Positions 50,051 to 59,822 are shown, counted from the stretch's first letter. The stretch: 64,000 nucleotides of DNA from Paenibacillus sp. V4I7 (GCF_030817275.1 NZ_JAUSZD010000002.1:2790001-2854000); one strand, 5' to 3'. Program-made: numbers and translations. The notes: a model not told the origin generated them from the letters alone.

Positions 50051-50872
50051 GTGAGAGATTTTACGAAAGAATTGCCCGATCATACAGAGAAATACATTGG
50101 GGAAAACGATATATTTTTAGAGATATTCGAGGGGGAAAACTTCCCGAAAGCAACTAATAAAAGGCCCCCTTTGCTTTTTGTACACGGTGCCTACTCAGGA
50201 AGTTGGATGTGGAGCAAATACATTCCTCACTTTATCAGTGAAAGGTGGAAATGCTATGTCATGAACTTGAGAAGTCACTACAAAAGCAGGCTGCTGGATA
50301 TGACTAAGATAAATTTCGAGGATTATTTGGAGGATATTAAAGAGGTTATCGCTGAGTGTGAAGTTTCGCCGATTCTTATCGGATTTAGCATGGGGGGGAT
50401 CCTGAGCCAGAAGTTGGCTGAAACCGTTGAGATCGCAGGGTTGGTGTTGATCGATTCAGTCATAAGCAAAGAAGTTCATAAAGTAGTACCATACAAAGAA
50501 TTAGCTCAGATGATACCTGGTATCATATTGCCTGCCCCGGCCCGTGAAGAGCTTTCAAGCATAGATGAAACGGCAGATGACATTGAATTTCAAAGAAAGT
50601 ATCTGACAATGGAGTCATCAAAGGCATTTAGCGCTTTTTCTTTTTCAATCGAAACAGAGGGTATATCAATAGACAGCAATTCAATTTCTTGCCCGTGCTT
50701 GGTTATCAAAGCAGTAAACTGTGATGATGACGACCGTCGGGGTAGGGTGACAGCGGAGCACCTCCGTGCTGCATATAAAGGGCTTTGGAACACAACTCAT
50801 ACTGGTGTGCTCGTAGGGCAGAGATATATGGAAACAGTAGATACAATCATGGACTGGTTAAAAAGAGTTTAA
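50051..50872 (+). CDS. Alpha/beta hydrolase
   Basis: 273 residues from GTG 50051, preceded by GAGGAGGAAATCATC. LLFVHGAYSGSWMWSKYIPHF gives the oxyanion loop, GFSMGG the nucleophile elbow (serine), and a late His near the C-terminus (TTHTGVLVGQRY) and an Asp complete a plausible triad. The fold is that of esterases and related hydrolases. Paired with the local MarR through matching operators, it likely degrades the compound that regulator senses. Confidence 0.88.
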   Translation: MRDFTKELPDHTEKYIGENDIFLEIFEGENFPKATNKRPPLLFVHGAYSGSWMWSKYIPHFISERWKCYVMNLRSHYKSRLLDMTKINFEDYLEDIKEVIAECEVSPILIGFSMGGILSQKLAETVEIAGLVLIDSVISKEVHKVVPYKELAQMIPGIILPAPAREELSSIDETADDIEFQRKYLTMESSKAFSAFSFSIETEGISIDSNSISCPCLVIKAVNCDDDDRRGRVTAEHLRAAYKGLWNTTHTGVLVGQRYMETVDTIMDWLKRV

Positions 50873-50989
50873 AATGGACGCCAGGCTAAGATAGCACACC
50901 GTAGTGTAATGTATAATCAACCGCTAGGTCGCGCTTAGCCGTGAGGGCTGCAAAAATGAGCAATTAATAGAATAGTTAATATTGTCCAA

Positions 50990-51050
50990 GATCTTATTTT
51001 TGAACTCATCGGAAACTAAGTTAACGGGCAGTTTACTGCAGTATTAAATC
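50990..51050. repeat. Single right end of family A
   Basis: TCATCGGAAACTAAGTTAACGGGCAGTTTACTG contains the conserved right-end word TTAACGGGCAGTTTA. The central hairpin is missing. The rest of 50873-51078 holds nothing recognisable. Confidence 0.45.
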
Positions 51051-51078
51051 AGGACTAGATAAAGATAGCACTAATAAA

Positions 51079-51411
51079 TTAGACCATAATAACAACACAC
51101 CGACTACAATAAAGCAGACCGCCTAAAGGTGCGAATGGCTCCGCCGGCTGCCCCATCCCCACGCGCAGCAATCCGTAAAGCAGAATGGGAATACCTAGAA
51201 GATGAAGCCAAAAATGTGCTTTTCCCAGCTTACTTGTCCCCGCCTTAGGGAAGAGACAATATACAATCCCGCCGAGAGCGAATGACACCCATCCGAGCAG
51301 GTTCCAATGAGGATGCACGACTGCCAGTTCCGGCATCACATGGATGAGAATGCCCAGAACCACCCCGATAAAGAAATAAACAACTGAAATGCGAAACATC
51401 ATAATTCCCAT
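51079..51411 (-). CDS. Small membrane protein resembling heme-copper oxidase subunit I fragments
   Basis: 110 residues with three membrane segments. ISVVYFFIGVVLGILIHVMPE, then HPHWNLLGWVSFALGGIVYCLFP and HFWLHLLGIPILLYGLLR, place histidines as in small cbb3/NorB-like cytochrome oxidase subunit I homologues found in Bacillales. The final residues (YCSRCVVIMV) depart from that pattern, so the tail may be frameshifted. The start is uncertain, with only weak ribosome binding sites. Confidence 0.6.
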   Translation of the reverse strand: MGIMMFRISVVYFFIGVVLGILIHVMPELAVVHPHWNLLGWVSFALGGIVYCLFPKAGTSKLGKAHFWLHLLGIPILLYGLLRVGMGQPAEPFAPLGGLLYCSRCVVIMV

Positions 51412-51577
51412 CCAACAACCAGCCTCCGATCATGTTTTCTGGTCTCAGCATATCAACCGCATAGCCCCAGCGTCATGAGGAGAGGAACTCCCAATTTTGA
51501 ACAAAAAAAAAGGACTGCACCACCCATAACAATTTCCCGAAAAAGAGACCGCAACGTAGTTGTACGTCCCTTTGCTC

Positions 51578-51655
51578 TGCTAACGGGTACAGTTAGCTTC
51601 ATAACAAAGATCAAACAGGCTGCCGGAGATAAACACGGTGGCCTGTTGCGCTCCC
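51578..51655. repeat. Family A repeat
   Basis: CTGCTAACGGGTACAGTTAG opens the copy, and CAGGCTGCCG (51619-51628) pairs imperfectly with GGTGGCCTG (51638-51646). No clear right end. Confidence 0.5.
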
Positions 51656-51787
51656 TCGAAGAATATGGATTTTCTCACGAATGCTCGCTCATTCGCAGGA
51701 TTTTCTTTCACACAATAAATTAATATTTTATAAATAAAAAATATATTGAAATTATATTTCAAAGCTTTTATGATATGAATGAAAGAA

Positions 51788-51802
51788 TGGAAGCGCTTTA
51801 CA
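51788..51802. promoter_or_regulatory. cre-like site upstream of the SpoIID-type gene
   Basis: TGGAAGCGCTTTACA shares the AAGCGCTT core with CcpA sites. It differs from the strict consensus at three positions. A near-identical word stands ahead of the pectate lyase gene (62886). Confidence 0.35.
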
Positions 51803-51832
51803 AGAGTTCCACAACAAAAGGAGTGAGAAGAT

Positions 51833-54427
51833 GTGGATGTTCTACAACTGGAAGTGATGAGACGCAAGATTACAAATTTGCTAGTTTCTGCCGCAATGCT
51901 AATGTCCGTTCTTTTCCCTCTGACCGGAGGAGCGAGCACTGTGTATGCGAACTCGGCTGCGGCATTCACGGCGCCGTTGACCGAGAAGATCATGGAGAAG
52001 AACACGGCGCAAGGAACGTTAGAGCTGGAGTTAGCGGGTGTCTTGCCGCTGGCGTCTGGCTACACCGTCGAGCACGTCGTAGGCGGGCAAACGTACGCAG
52101 GCTCGCTGTCTCAAGTGATGATCGGCGCCGAGAACGTCACGGCGTACCCGAACGATGCTGGCCAAATCGCGAAGCTGGTTATCAACGGAGTAACGCCGGC
52201 AGACCGCATGCGCGTCGGCATCCGCAGAGACATCGCCGACATTACGGACAACACGACGTTCGACCACGCGAAGCTGGATATCCAATCGGCGAACGGTTAT
52301 ACGCTGCTGGATAAGAAAGGGAACACAAGCTTCGCGATTCCGGCGGCCAAGCTCGTTACGTTCACGACAGTGAGCGGTCAAATTGTCGTCATGATGGATG
52401 GTGCTGAGCTGTATCGCACAGCTAACCGCATGTACGCCACGCAACTGAGCCCGGACAGCTCGCTGCTGCAGATCATGACGTTCAGACGGGCGCAAGGCAA
52501 TCCGCTTTATCGGAACACGCTCGAAATCTCCCTTGCGGCGACACCGGACAGGCTGAAACTCGTCAACGACATTACGCTGGAACAATATTTGTACCAAGTC
52601 GTTCCGAGCGAAATGCCTGCTTCCTTCGGTCTGGAAGCGCTGAAGGCGCAAGCCGTCGCAGCCCGGACTTACGCGCTGACCGACTACTATAGCAATCGGT
52701 TCGCGGACCGCGGCTTCCATATCGACGACAGCACGCTGAGCCAAGTGTTCAACAACAGCGCCGAGAACGCCCTCACGACGCAAGCCGTGAACGCGACGGC
52801 AGGGCTGATTATGAAGAGCGGCGGCCAGCTCGTCGATGCCCGGTTCTATTCCACCTCCGGCGGCTTCGGCGCATCGAAGCATGAGGTGTGGTCCGATTTG
52901 GGCGCGACGACGTTTCCAGGGACACCGATTCCTTATCTGATCGCGAGGAGCTACACGTACGACAAGGCCGATCCTTCGAAAATGCTAGAGCTCAACACGT
53001 CCGACGAACAGGCGCTGAACGCTTTTTACAAGGACTTGTCCTACCGCGGGTTTGACTCCGAATCGCTGTACTTTCGCTGGAAAATCGGCCTTACCGGCCA
53101 AGAGCTCCAAAATACGATCAACGCCAACCTGGTGGCCCGTTACACGGCGGATCCCGCCTTTATCCTCTCCCGACAGCCGGACGGAAGCTTCGCAAGCCAG
53201 CCCATTCCGCCGGGTGGCGTCGGGACGCTGACGGACATCTCCGTGGCGAAACGCGGAGCAGGCGGCAATATTACGGAGCTCGTTATTACGGGCACGACCG
53301 GCACTTATAAGATCATTAAGGAATTCAACATCCGCTTCCTCATCCGTCCGAGCAAAGCGATGACCGGCAGCGCTTCTGATATCCTTGCTTACCGGGCCAA
53401 AGGCGGATCGGCAGATTACGATCCGGCTGGCACGCTCCGAAACCCGAGCATTCTGTATTCGGCGTTTTTCACTTTCGATGTGATCCGGGGTGCGGCAGGC
53501 TCGATTGCCGGCATAACTTTCTACGGAGGCGGCAACGGGCACGGCGTCGGCATGAGCCAATACGCCGCGTCCATGCTCGGCTTGAACGGCTGGAAATTCG
53601 ATCAGATTCTGAACAGCTACTATGCCAACATGCAGCTTCAGACGGCGGCCGGCCAGCCGTTCCAAGTCATGGCGTTGGAGCTCGGCGGACTCGCGCCGAT
53701 GAATCCGGGCGACACCCGGCAAGCTCAGGTTGCCGCGATCTACAATGATGGATCCCGCGTGATCTGGACAGCCGGTGTTCGTTACGCCAGCAGCAATCCG
53801 GCCGTCGCGACGGTGAGCCCTTTCGGTCTCGTCACGGCGATCGGTTATGGCCAGACCGTTATCACGGTGAGCTACAGTACGATCGCCGCCAGCTACAGCC
53901 TTTCCGTGGCTAGCAGCGTTGCAAGCCTCGAAATCGGCGGCCTTGCGCCGATGAAGGCGGGAGAGTCGCTGCAATCGGTCGTGACGGCGGTGTATGCCGA
54001 CGGCACACGTGTTCCCTTGAACGAGGGCGTAACGTTTGTGAGCAGCAATCCGGTCGTCGCGACGGTGGATGAAACAGGACTCGTAACCGCGGCGAGCATG
54101 GGCGAAACGGTTATCACGGCATCCTTCGAAGGACGCATAGCCGAATATCGTCTGAACGTTACCTCTTCGTTGCGAGGAATCTCCATCGATAAGCTCAAAC
54201 CGATGAGGGCTGGCGAAACGGTACAGCTTACTGTAACCGCGCATTATTCCGACGATACGTTCGCCGATGTCACAGCTAGCGCAACAATTGCGAGCAGCGA
54301 TCCGAATATCGCGGCCATCGATGCGTCCGGCAATGTTACGGCTCTCGAGAAAGGACATACGACGCTCACGGCAACCTATACGGGACAGACGGCAGAGGAG
54401 AAGCTGAACGTCCAAAAAGAAAAATAA
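51833..54427 (+). CDS. Secreted SpoIID/LytB-domain protein with three Ig-like (Big_2) repeats
   Basis: 864 residues. GTG 51833 is used because AAAGGAGTGAG lies ahead; ATG 51857 is the alternative. A signal peptide (ITNLLVSAAMLMSVLF…) leads to a SpoIID/LytB domain at about 235-560 with VVPSEMPASFGLEALKAQAV and the late GNGHGVGMSQYAA. SpoIID is a lytic transglycosylase acting on peptidoglycan lacking stem peptides. Three Big_2 repeats of about 85 residues close the protein, each with a GGLAPM or KLKPM opening and SSNP…ATV. GC-rich. Probably a wall-bound glycan-processing enzyme outside the cell. Confidence 0.9.
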   Translation: MDVLQLEVMRRKITNLLVSAAMLMSVLFPLTGGASTVYANSAAAFTAPLTEKIMEKNTAQGTLELELAGVLPLASGYTVEHVVGGQTYAGSLSQVMIGAENVTAYPNDAGQIAKLVINGVTPADRMRVGIRRDIADITDNTTFDHAKLDIQSANGYTLLDKKGNTSFAIPAAKLVTFTTVSGQIVVMMDGAELYRTANRMYATQLSPDSSLLQIMTFRRAQGNPLYRNTLEISLAATPDRLKLVNDITLEQYLYQVVPSEMPASFGLEALKAQAVAARTYALTDYYSNRFADRGFHIDDSTLSQVFNNSAENALTTQAVNATAGLIMKSGGQLVDARFYSTSGGFGASKHEVWSDLGATTFPGTPIPYLIARSYTYDKADPSKMLELNTSDEQALNAFYKDLSYRGFDSESLYFRWKIGLTGQELQNTINANLVARYTADPAFILSRQPDGSFASQPIPPGGVGTLTDISVAKRGAGGNITELVITGTTGTYKIIKEFNIRFLIRPSKAMTGSASDILAYRAKGGSADYDPAGTLRNPSILYSAFFTFDVIRGAAGSIAGITFYGGGNGHGVGMSQYAASMLGLNGWKFDQILNSYYANMQLQTAAGQPFQVMALELGGLAPMNPGDTRQAQVAAIYNDGSRVIWTAGVRYASSNPAVATVSPFGLVTAIGYGQTVITVSYSTIAASYSLSVASSVASLEIGGLAPMKAGESLQSVVTAVYADGTRVPLNEGVTFVSSNPVVATVDETGLVTAASMGETVITASFEGRIAEYRLNVTSSLRGISIDKLKPMRAGETVQLTVTAHYSDDTFADVTASATIASSDPNIAAIDASGNVTALEKGHTTLTATYTGQTAEEKLNVQKEK

Positions 54428-54440
54428 GGCATCTATGGGA

Positions 54441-54480
54441 ACAGACCTCCGTCCGACATTCATGACGGGGGTCTGTTTTT
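54441..54480 (+). terminator. Terminator of the SpoIID-type gene
   Basis: ACAGACCTCCGTC (54441-54453) pairs with GACGGGGGTCTGT (54464-54476) with one wobble, followed by TTTT. Confidence 0.85.
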
Positions 54481-54607
54481 ACAAAGCGACAACATTCCCA
54501 TTGCTCTTCGATGACAATCGGATGTTACGATTCTAGTAGTGGCAGAAGGAGGGTAGAAGCTTCATAGATTGCCTGACAAAATTTAAATTTCGGAGGTTAT
54601 AAGCGAA

Positions 54608-57600
54608 ATGAAACAATGGACACGAACAATCGCGGGTTTCTTGGGTCTTCTCATGGTTGTTTCCTTATTATTGCCCTACGGATCGACGCGCGCGGCGGAG
54701 CTGCCCTCCTATCCTTATGGGCAAGTGTTGGACCACCGTCAAATGGAGCTCGCGCCTGGCGCGGTTTACAACTGGTATGACATGAAGCTGGTCAGAGGGC
54801 TTGAGAAAGTACATACCGTTGAGTTCGATCCGTCGAATCCGATGTTAGAGCTTCAGGCGGGCACGAAATCCGGCAAAGTGTACGGGATGCAAGGCGTTAC
54901 GCAAATGGCAGCCTATGCGGATCAACCCGGCAACAGGGTAATTGCCGGCATTAACGGAGATTTCTACGATTTGAGCAATCATGGAATGGGTGTTCCGAAT
55001 GGCTTGTTCATGGGCGAAGGCAAAATTCTGAACACGCCTGACGTCAACAATGCCGTGTTCGTCATGAATGAAGACGGCACGACAAAAATCGGTCCTACCC
55101 CCAAGCTGACGCGGACGGTAACGATCGGCGGCGTGACGAGTACGATTACGCATATTAACCGTTACCGCGCGGATAATCAGCTTGTCCTCTATACGAATGA
55201 CTACGCCGATTCGACCAAGACTACATCACTGGGTGACGAAGTCATTCTGGACATTGTGGAAGGGGACGTCCGAAGCGGTCAGACGATGCGGCTCAAGGTG
55301 GCGGAATTCCGCAAGGATCAGGGGAATTCTCCGCTGTCGCCAGGCAAAATCGTTCTCTCGGCGCATGGCGCGGCACGGTCGATCATCGAGGGGCTGCAAG
55401 CTGGAGACGAAGTGACCGCGGCGTTCGAGCTGGCTAGCGGCTGGGGCGGCGCCAAAGTGGCGATGAGCGGAATAATGATGATTAGAGACGGCGTTCTGCT
55501 AGATAACGTTCAGCCATCCGGCGTTCATCCTCGCACGGCCATAGGCACGAAGGCAGACGGTAAGATCGTCATGATGGAAGTTGACGGAAGAGCGCCGAGC
55601 TTCAGCGAAGGCGTGGAAACAAGCGAGCTCGGCCAAATGATGCAAAACTTGGGCGTCACGAATGCGATCAATCTGGACGGCGGCGGCTCCTCTACCTTTG
55701 TTGCGCGGCTTCCAGGCGAATTGATGTTCAAAATGCTAAACCGCGGCTCCGATGGCGGAGAACGGGCGACCGGTAACTCGTTGCTGCTCGTCAACAAGGC
55801 GCCGGAAGGTTCGGCAGCGAAGCTCGTCGTGAAGCCGAATCTGGAGCGGGTACTGGCCGGCTCTAAGATTCAGCTTAGCGTCGCCGCGGTCGACGCAGCC
55901 GGACATCCGGCTGCGTTCGAAGGAACGCCGGCTTGGCAGGTTAATCCGGCGATCGGCTCGATCGATACGAACGGCGTGTTTACGGCAGGTTCGACAGCAG
56001 GCTCGGCGGAGATTCAAGTAAATGCCGGCGGTCTTGCGGGAACGGGCGAAGTCGAAGTGGTCGCGGAGCTGACAGAGCTGAAATTCCCGGATACGGAGAA
56101 AGCGGTTGAATCCGGATCCACGGTTACGGTGTCTGTTAAGGCGCTGCGCAACGGACAGGAAATCAAGGCCGACAATGGCAGCTTCGAGTGGCGCGTCGAA
56201 GGGGACATCGGAACGCTCAGCGCGGCCGGCGTCTTCAGCGCGACGACCGCCAGCGGCAAAAGCGGCAAAATTTACGCGAAGTACGGCGCAGTCGAGACGT
56301 CGATGACTGTGAACGTAGGAACGCCGCCTTATATGCTGGAAAACTTCGAGAACGGGATTTCCCGGTATTTGCGTACGGCTGGCGCTAATTACAACAAAGC
56401 GATCGCCAGTGTCACGACGGAAGACGAGTACGTACGATTCGGCAGCGCGGCGCTGAAGCTGGAATACGATTTTATCGGGAAAATCGGGACGACTGGAGCT
56501 TACTTGCAAACGATCAATCGGACGAACTACTTGAGGATTCCCGGCTATCCGACCAAGATCAGCTTGTGGGTGTACGGAGACAACAGCGGAAACTGGCTTC
56601 GTGCGCAAATGCGGGATAAGGACGGTGCTGGAGGCGCGACGCCGATCAACTTTACATCGGAAACGGTGGGTGTCAATTGGAAAGGCTGGAAGTATGTTGA
56701 AGCGGACGTGCCGACAGGTCTTACGCCTCCACTGACGCTGGATCTTCCCGTTCGCCTGATGACGACATCCAAAAATCCGCCAGTCAAGGGCGCGGGCGCC
56801 ATCTACGTCGACGATATCCGGGCGGTTTACGGGCCGGTGAACGACGACTTCGAGCCACCGATCATTAAGAACATGACGCCGGCTGAAGGCAGAACGGTCA
56901 ATACGAATAAACCGGTCATCCGGGCGATCGGCGAAGACGCCGGCTACGATCCGCAGCAGCATCCGGGAACGACGCTTATCGACCCTAACAAAATTTCGTT
57001 CTACGTCGATGACGTACTCGTTCCGCATACGCTGTATCCGCCGGAAGGAAAAATCAGCTACACGCCGGAAATTCCGCTTGCTGACGGTATCCACAAGGCC
57101 ATGGTTAAGATTCGCGACCTATCAGGAAACCGGGCGGAGAAGGAATGGACGTTCAATGTGGATACGGGGTCTTCCAAGTTCGTGTTCGACACCCCGGCTG
57201 AAGTGTATGCGGGCAATACGCACAGCCTGGATATTAAAGGCTTTAGAATGGAAGGCATTAGCGGCGGTGAGATAAGTTACGCCTTCGATCCGGCCAAGGT
57301 TGACAGCCTGCAGGTCGTACCGGGCGACAAGCTGTCGGCAAGTCAGGTACAGTCGAATATTGACGCTGCGGCAGGAACAGTGCTCGTGAAGCTGGCGGGC
57401 CTGCAAGGCGTTTCGCTCAAAGACAGCGACGTGCTCGCGCACATCCGATACCGTGTGAAGCCAACGGCCGAGGGCAGCAATGTCATTGCGTTCCGTTCGG
57501 GTAAAATTTCATTGGCGTCCGCGCCGGGAGCGAGCGCTGTATTTTTTGGCTTGCCGATCCAGTCCTTGATCAAATATCCTCTGACGCTTGGATGGAACAC

Positions 57601-59659
57601 AACCGGTGTTGTGGAGGGGTATCCGACCGAGTTCTCGGTAACGAATGAAAGCGGCGAGCCTGTCGCCGGCGCAACCGTCATGGCGGACGGTGTGGTTGTC
57701 GGCATCACGGACGAGGCAGGGAAGCTTGTGACGAGCACGCTTACCCAATCCGTCAAGATGTACAAGCTGCAAGCTTTTAAAGAACCGTTCTACAGCTCGG
57801 TCATGACGTTCGCCGTTTCGAAGCGGACCGGTTCGCTGACGCCGTACAACGTCAGTGCGACGATAGGAGCAAATCCTACAACGTCACACGGCTTTACGTG
57901 GCACACGCATCCGGATGCCCAGGGAACCGAAGTGGAAGTCTCGGAGCTGGTCGGATTTACGGACTGGAGCGGCACTAATGTACGGAAGCTTACGGGAACG
58001 TCCGAACTGTTCGTTACGTACGATATCGGCACCGTCCGAGTGCATAAGGCGCTCGTGGAAAATCTGAATCCCGGGACGGAGTATGTGTACCGGCTTGGCG
58101 ACGGAGCTGGAAATTACAGTTCACAAGGTTCGTTCAAGACCGCTTCCACGCTGGAAGATACGGTGAAGTTCCTGTTCTTCGGCGACTCTCAAGCTTCGGA
58201 TAAAGCCGGGTACGCCTTGTGGGGCGCGACGGTGGATAAGGCGTTCGAGTTCATGTCCGATCCCGATTTCATCGTGCATGCGGGCGACCTAGTCGACAAC
58301 GGTTACAAGGAGAACGAATGGAACATGTGGTTCGAGGCGGCGCAGCGCGAGCTGATGAATACGACGCTCGTTGCGACACTCGGGAACCACGAAGTGACGG
58401 GAATAAACGGAAAGAGCGACTTTACGAACCATTTCAACCAGCCGGGCAACGGACTTGAGTCGCTCAAAGGAACTAATTTCTCGTTCGATTACGGCGAGGT
58501 CCATTTCGTCATGCTGAACAGCGAAGAACAATACGCGGAGCAGAAGGAATGGCTGAGAGGGGATCTCGCTGCGACCGACAAGAAATGGAAAGTGGTTATG
58601 TTCCACCGCGGCCCGTACGGCAGCATTTACGATACGGAAATCGTCCGCAGGGAATGGACTCCGGTGTTCGACGAGTTCAGCGTCGACCTCGTCTTGAACG
58701 GCCACGATCATATTTATTTGAGAACGTCGATGAAGAATGGCGCGTCTGCTGCTTTGGGCAAAGGTACCGCTTATGTCACCCCCGGCTCGACCGGTCCTAA
58801 GTTCTACGGCTTAACACGCAGAGATTGGACGCAAGTTATCGACGAGGAAATGACGCAAATGTACGCCGCGATTGAAATCGTTGGAGATCAGCTGACTTTC
58901 GTTACGAGTACCGTCGGCGGGCGCGAAGTCGACCGGTTCCTACTGGTGAAAGACAGCGTGCCCCCGGTAACGACGGCGGTTTACGGCACCACAAATGCGT
59001 CCGGCTGGTTCAAGGAGGACGTGACGGTTCAACTGGTGTCGACGGACAACCGGGGTGTCAAGGAAATCGTCTACCTTCTCGAGGGCGCTATGACACAGGA
59101 GGAAACGGTCGTAAGCGGCTCTGCTGCCGCGATTCCTATCAACCAGGAAGGCGTTACAACGATTCGGTACGCTGCTGTTGATCACAGCGGCAACAAGGAG
59201 CGGGAGCAGGAGCTTGTCATCCGGCTGGATAAAACGGCTCCGATTGTGGAAGTGACAGGAGCAGGCACTTACAGCGTTGACCAGACGATTACGGTGGCAT
59301 GCACCGCCTCCGATTCGGTTTCCGGAGTCGTCTATAATCCGTGCACCGAACCGCTTGTCTCCATGGAAGCTTACAAACTCGGCGCGGGCGTCCATACGCT
59401 GACTGTGCATGCGCAGGATGCGGCGGGCAATATGGCATACGTACAAGTTTCCTACGAGGTGATTGTCACCTTGGACGGACTCAGCCGCCTGACCAAGCAG
59501 CTAGTGGAAGGGCCTGGAGCTCACGGTATCGTGAACGCTCTTCAAGAGAAGCTGAGTAAAGGAAATATTAACGCTTATATCAACCAGGTCGAAGCACTCG
59601 GAAGAGAAGGAAAGATCAAGGAAGCGCAAGTACTGATCGACTTCGCGAGCATGCTGTAA
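54608..59659 (+). CDS. Giant secreted phosphodiester glycosidase / metallophosphoesterase with FIMAH tail
   Basis: 1683 residues, signal peptide first. About 60-395: phosphodiester-glycosidase (NAGPA/DUF2233) domain, with NGDFYDLSNHGMGVPNGLF, RTAIGTKADGKIVMMEVDG and NAINLDGGGSSTFV. About 400-570: Ig-like repeats. 575-745: carbohydrate-binding-like module (LENFENGISRY…). 750-970: Ig- and cohesin-like modules. 1065-1170: purple-acid-phosphatase N-domain type. 1180-1430: metallophosphoesterase with FGDSQ, HAGDLVDNG, GNHE, FHRGPYG and NGHDHIY. 1440-1620: Ig-like. 1625-1683: FIMAH domain. It should cut phosphodiester-linked sugars and then remove phosphate outside the cell. Ribosome binding site CGGAGG. 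Confidence 0.9.
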   Translation: MKQWTRTIAGFLGLLMVVSLLLPYGSTRAAELPSYPYGQVLDHRQMELAPGAVYNWYDMKLVRGLEKVHTVEFDPSNPMLELQAGTKSGKVYGMQGVTQMAAYADQPGNRVIAGINGDFYDLSNHGMGVPNGLFMGEGKILNTPDVNNAVFVMNEDGTTKIGPTPKLTRTVTIGGVTSTITHINRYRADNQLVLYTNDYADSTKTTSLGDEVILDIVEGDVRSGQTMRLKVAEFRKDQGNSPLSPGKIVLSAHGAARSIIEGLQAGDEVTAAFELASGWGGAKVAMSGIMMIRDGVLLDNVQPSGVHPRTAIGTKADGKIVMMEVDGRAPSFSEGVETSELGQMMQNLGVTNAINLDGGGSSTFVARLPGELMFKMLNRGSDGGERATGNSLLLVNKAPEGSAAKLVVKPNLERVLAGSKIQLSVAAVDAAGHPAAFEGTPAWQVNPAIGSIDTNGVFTAGSTAGSAEIQVNAGGLAGTGEVEVVAELTELKFPDTEKAVESGSTVTVSVKALRNGQEIKADNGSFEWRVEGDIGTLSAAGVFSATTASGKSGKIYAKYGAVETSMTVNVGTPPYMLENFENGISRYLRTAGANYNKAIASVTTEDEYVRFGSAALKLEYDFIGKIGTTGAYLQTINRTNYLRIPGYPTKISLWVYGDNSGNWLRAQMRDKDGAGGATPINFTSETVGVNWKGWKYVEADVPTGLTPPLTLDLPVRLMTTSKNPPVKGAGAIYVDDIRAVYGPVNDDFEPPIIKNMTPAEGRTVNTNKPVIRAIGEDAGYDPQQHPGTTLIDPNKISFYVDDVLVPHTLYPPEGKISYTPEIPLADGIHKAMVKIRDLSGNRAEKEWTFNVDTGSSKFVFDTPAEVYAGNTHSLDIKGFRMEGISGGEISYAFDPAKVDSLQVVPGDKLSASQVQSNIDAAAGTVLVKLAGLQGVSLKDSDVLAHIRYRVKPTAEGSNVIAFRSGKISLASAPGASAVFFGLPIQSLIKYPLTLGWNTTGVVEGYPTEFSVTNESGEPVAGATVMADGVVVGITDEAGKLVTSTLTQSVKMYKLQAFKEPFYSSVMTFAVSKRTGSLTPYNVSATIGANPTTSHGFTWHTHPDAQGTEVEVSELVGFTDWSGTNVRKLTGTSELFVTYDIGTVRVHKALVENLNPGTEYVYRLGDGAGNYSSQGSFKTASTLEDTVKFLFFGDSQASDKAGYALWGATVDKAFEFMSDPDFIVHAGDLVDNGYKENEWNMWFEAAQRELMNTTLVATLGNHEVTGINGKSDFTNHFNQPGNGLESLKGTNFSFDYGEVHFVMLNSEEQYAEQKEWLRGDLAATDKKWKVVMFHRGPYGSIYDTEIVRREWTPVFDEFSVDLVLNGHDHIYLRTSMKNGASAALGKGTAYVTPGSTGPKFYGLTRRDWTQVIDEEMTQMYAAIEIVGDQLTFVTSTVGGREVDRFLLVKDSVPPVTTAVYGTTNASGWFKEDVTVQLVSTDNRGVKEIVYLLEGAMTQEETVVSGSAAAIPINQEGVTTIRYAAVDHSGNKEREQELVIRLDKTAPIVEVTGAGTYSVDQTITVACTASDSVSGVVYNPCTEPLVSMEAYKLGAGVHTLTVHAQDAAGNMAYVQVSYEVIVTLDGLSRLTKQLVEGPGAHGIVNALQEKLSKGNINAYINQVEALGREGKIKEAQVLIDFASML

Positions 59660-59673
59660 GAAGTGAAAACAAT

Positions 59674-59700
59674 CAAAGCCGTCCGAGAGGACGGCTTTGT
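59674..59700 (+). terminator. Terminator of the giant secreted protein gene
   Basis: CAAAGCCGTCC (59674-59684) pairs perfectly with GGACGGCTTTG (59689-59699). Confidence 0.85.
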
Positions 59701-59822
59701 TGCGTTGATGAAAAATTTCTATATGTATGTAAAAAGCAAATTTAAAAAATAAATGAACCAGATTAAATACGGATACTCTGCTAAAAGAACTTTGGATTAC
59801 CTATGCAGGCACTGTTTGTTAA

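Noticed and set aside
51475..51723. 82-codon frame over a family A repeat
   Set aside because: It spans repeat sequence and has no translation signal.
52985..54463. 492-codon minus-strand frame opposite the SpoIID-type gene
   Set aside because: Arginine-rich shadow of GC-rich coding sequence; the plus-strand product has signal peptide, domain motifs, ribosome binding site and terminator.
55736..57094. 452-codon minus-strand frame opposite the giant secreted protein
   Set aside because: Arginine-rich mirror of the coding strand, with no start signal or motif.
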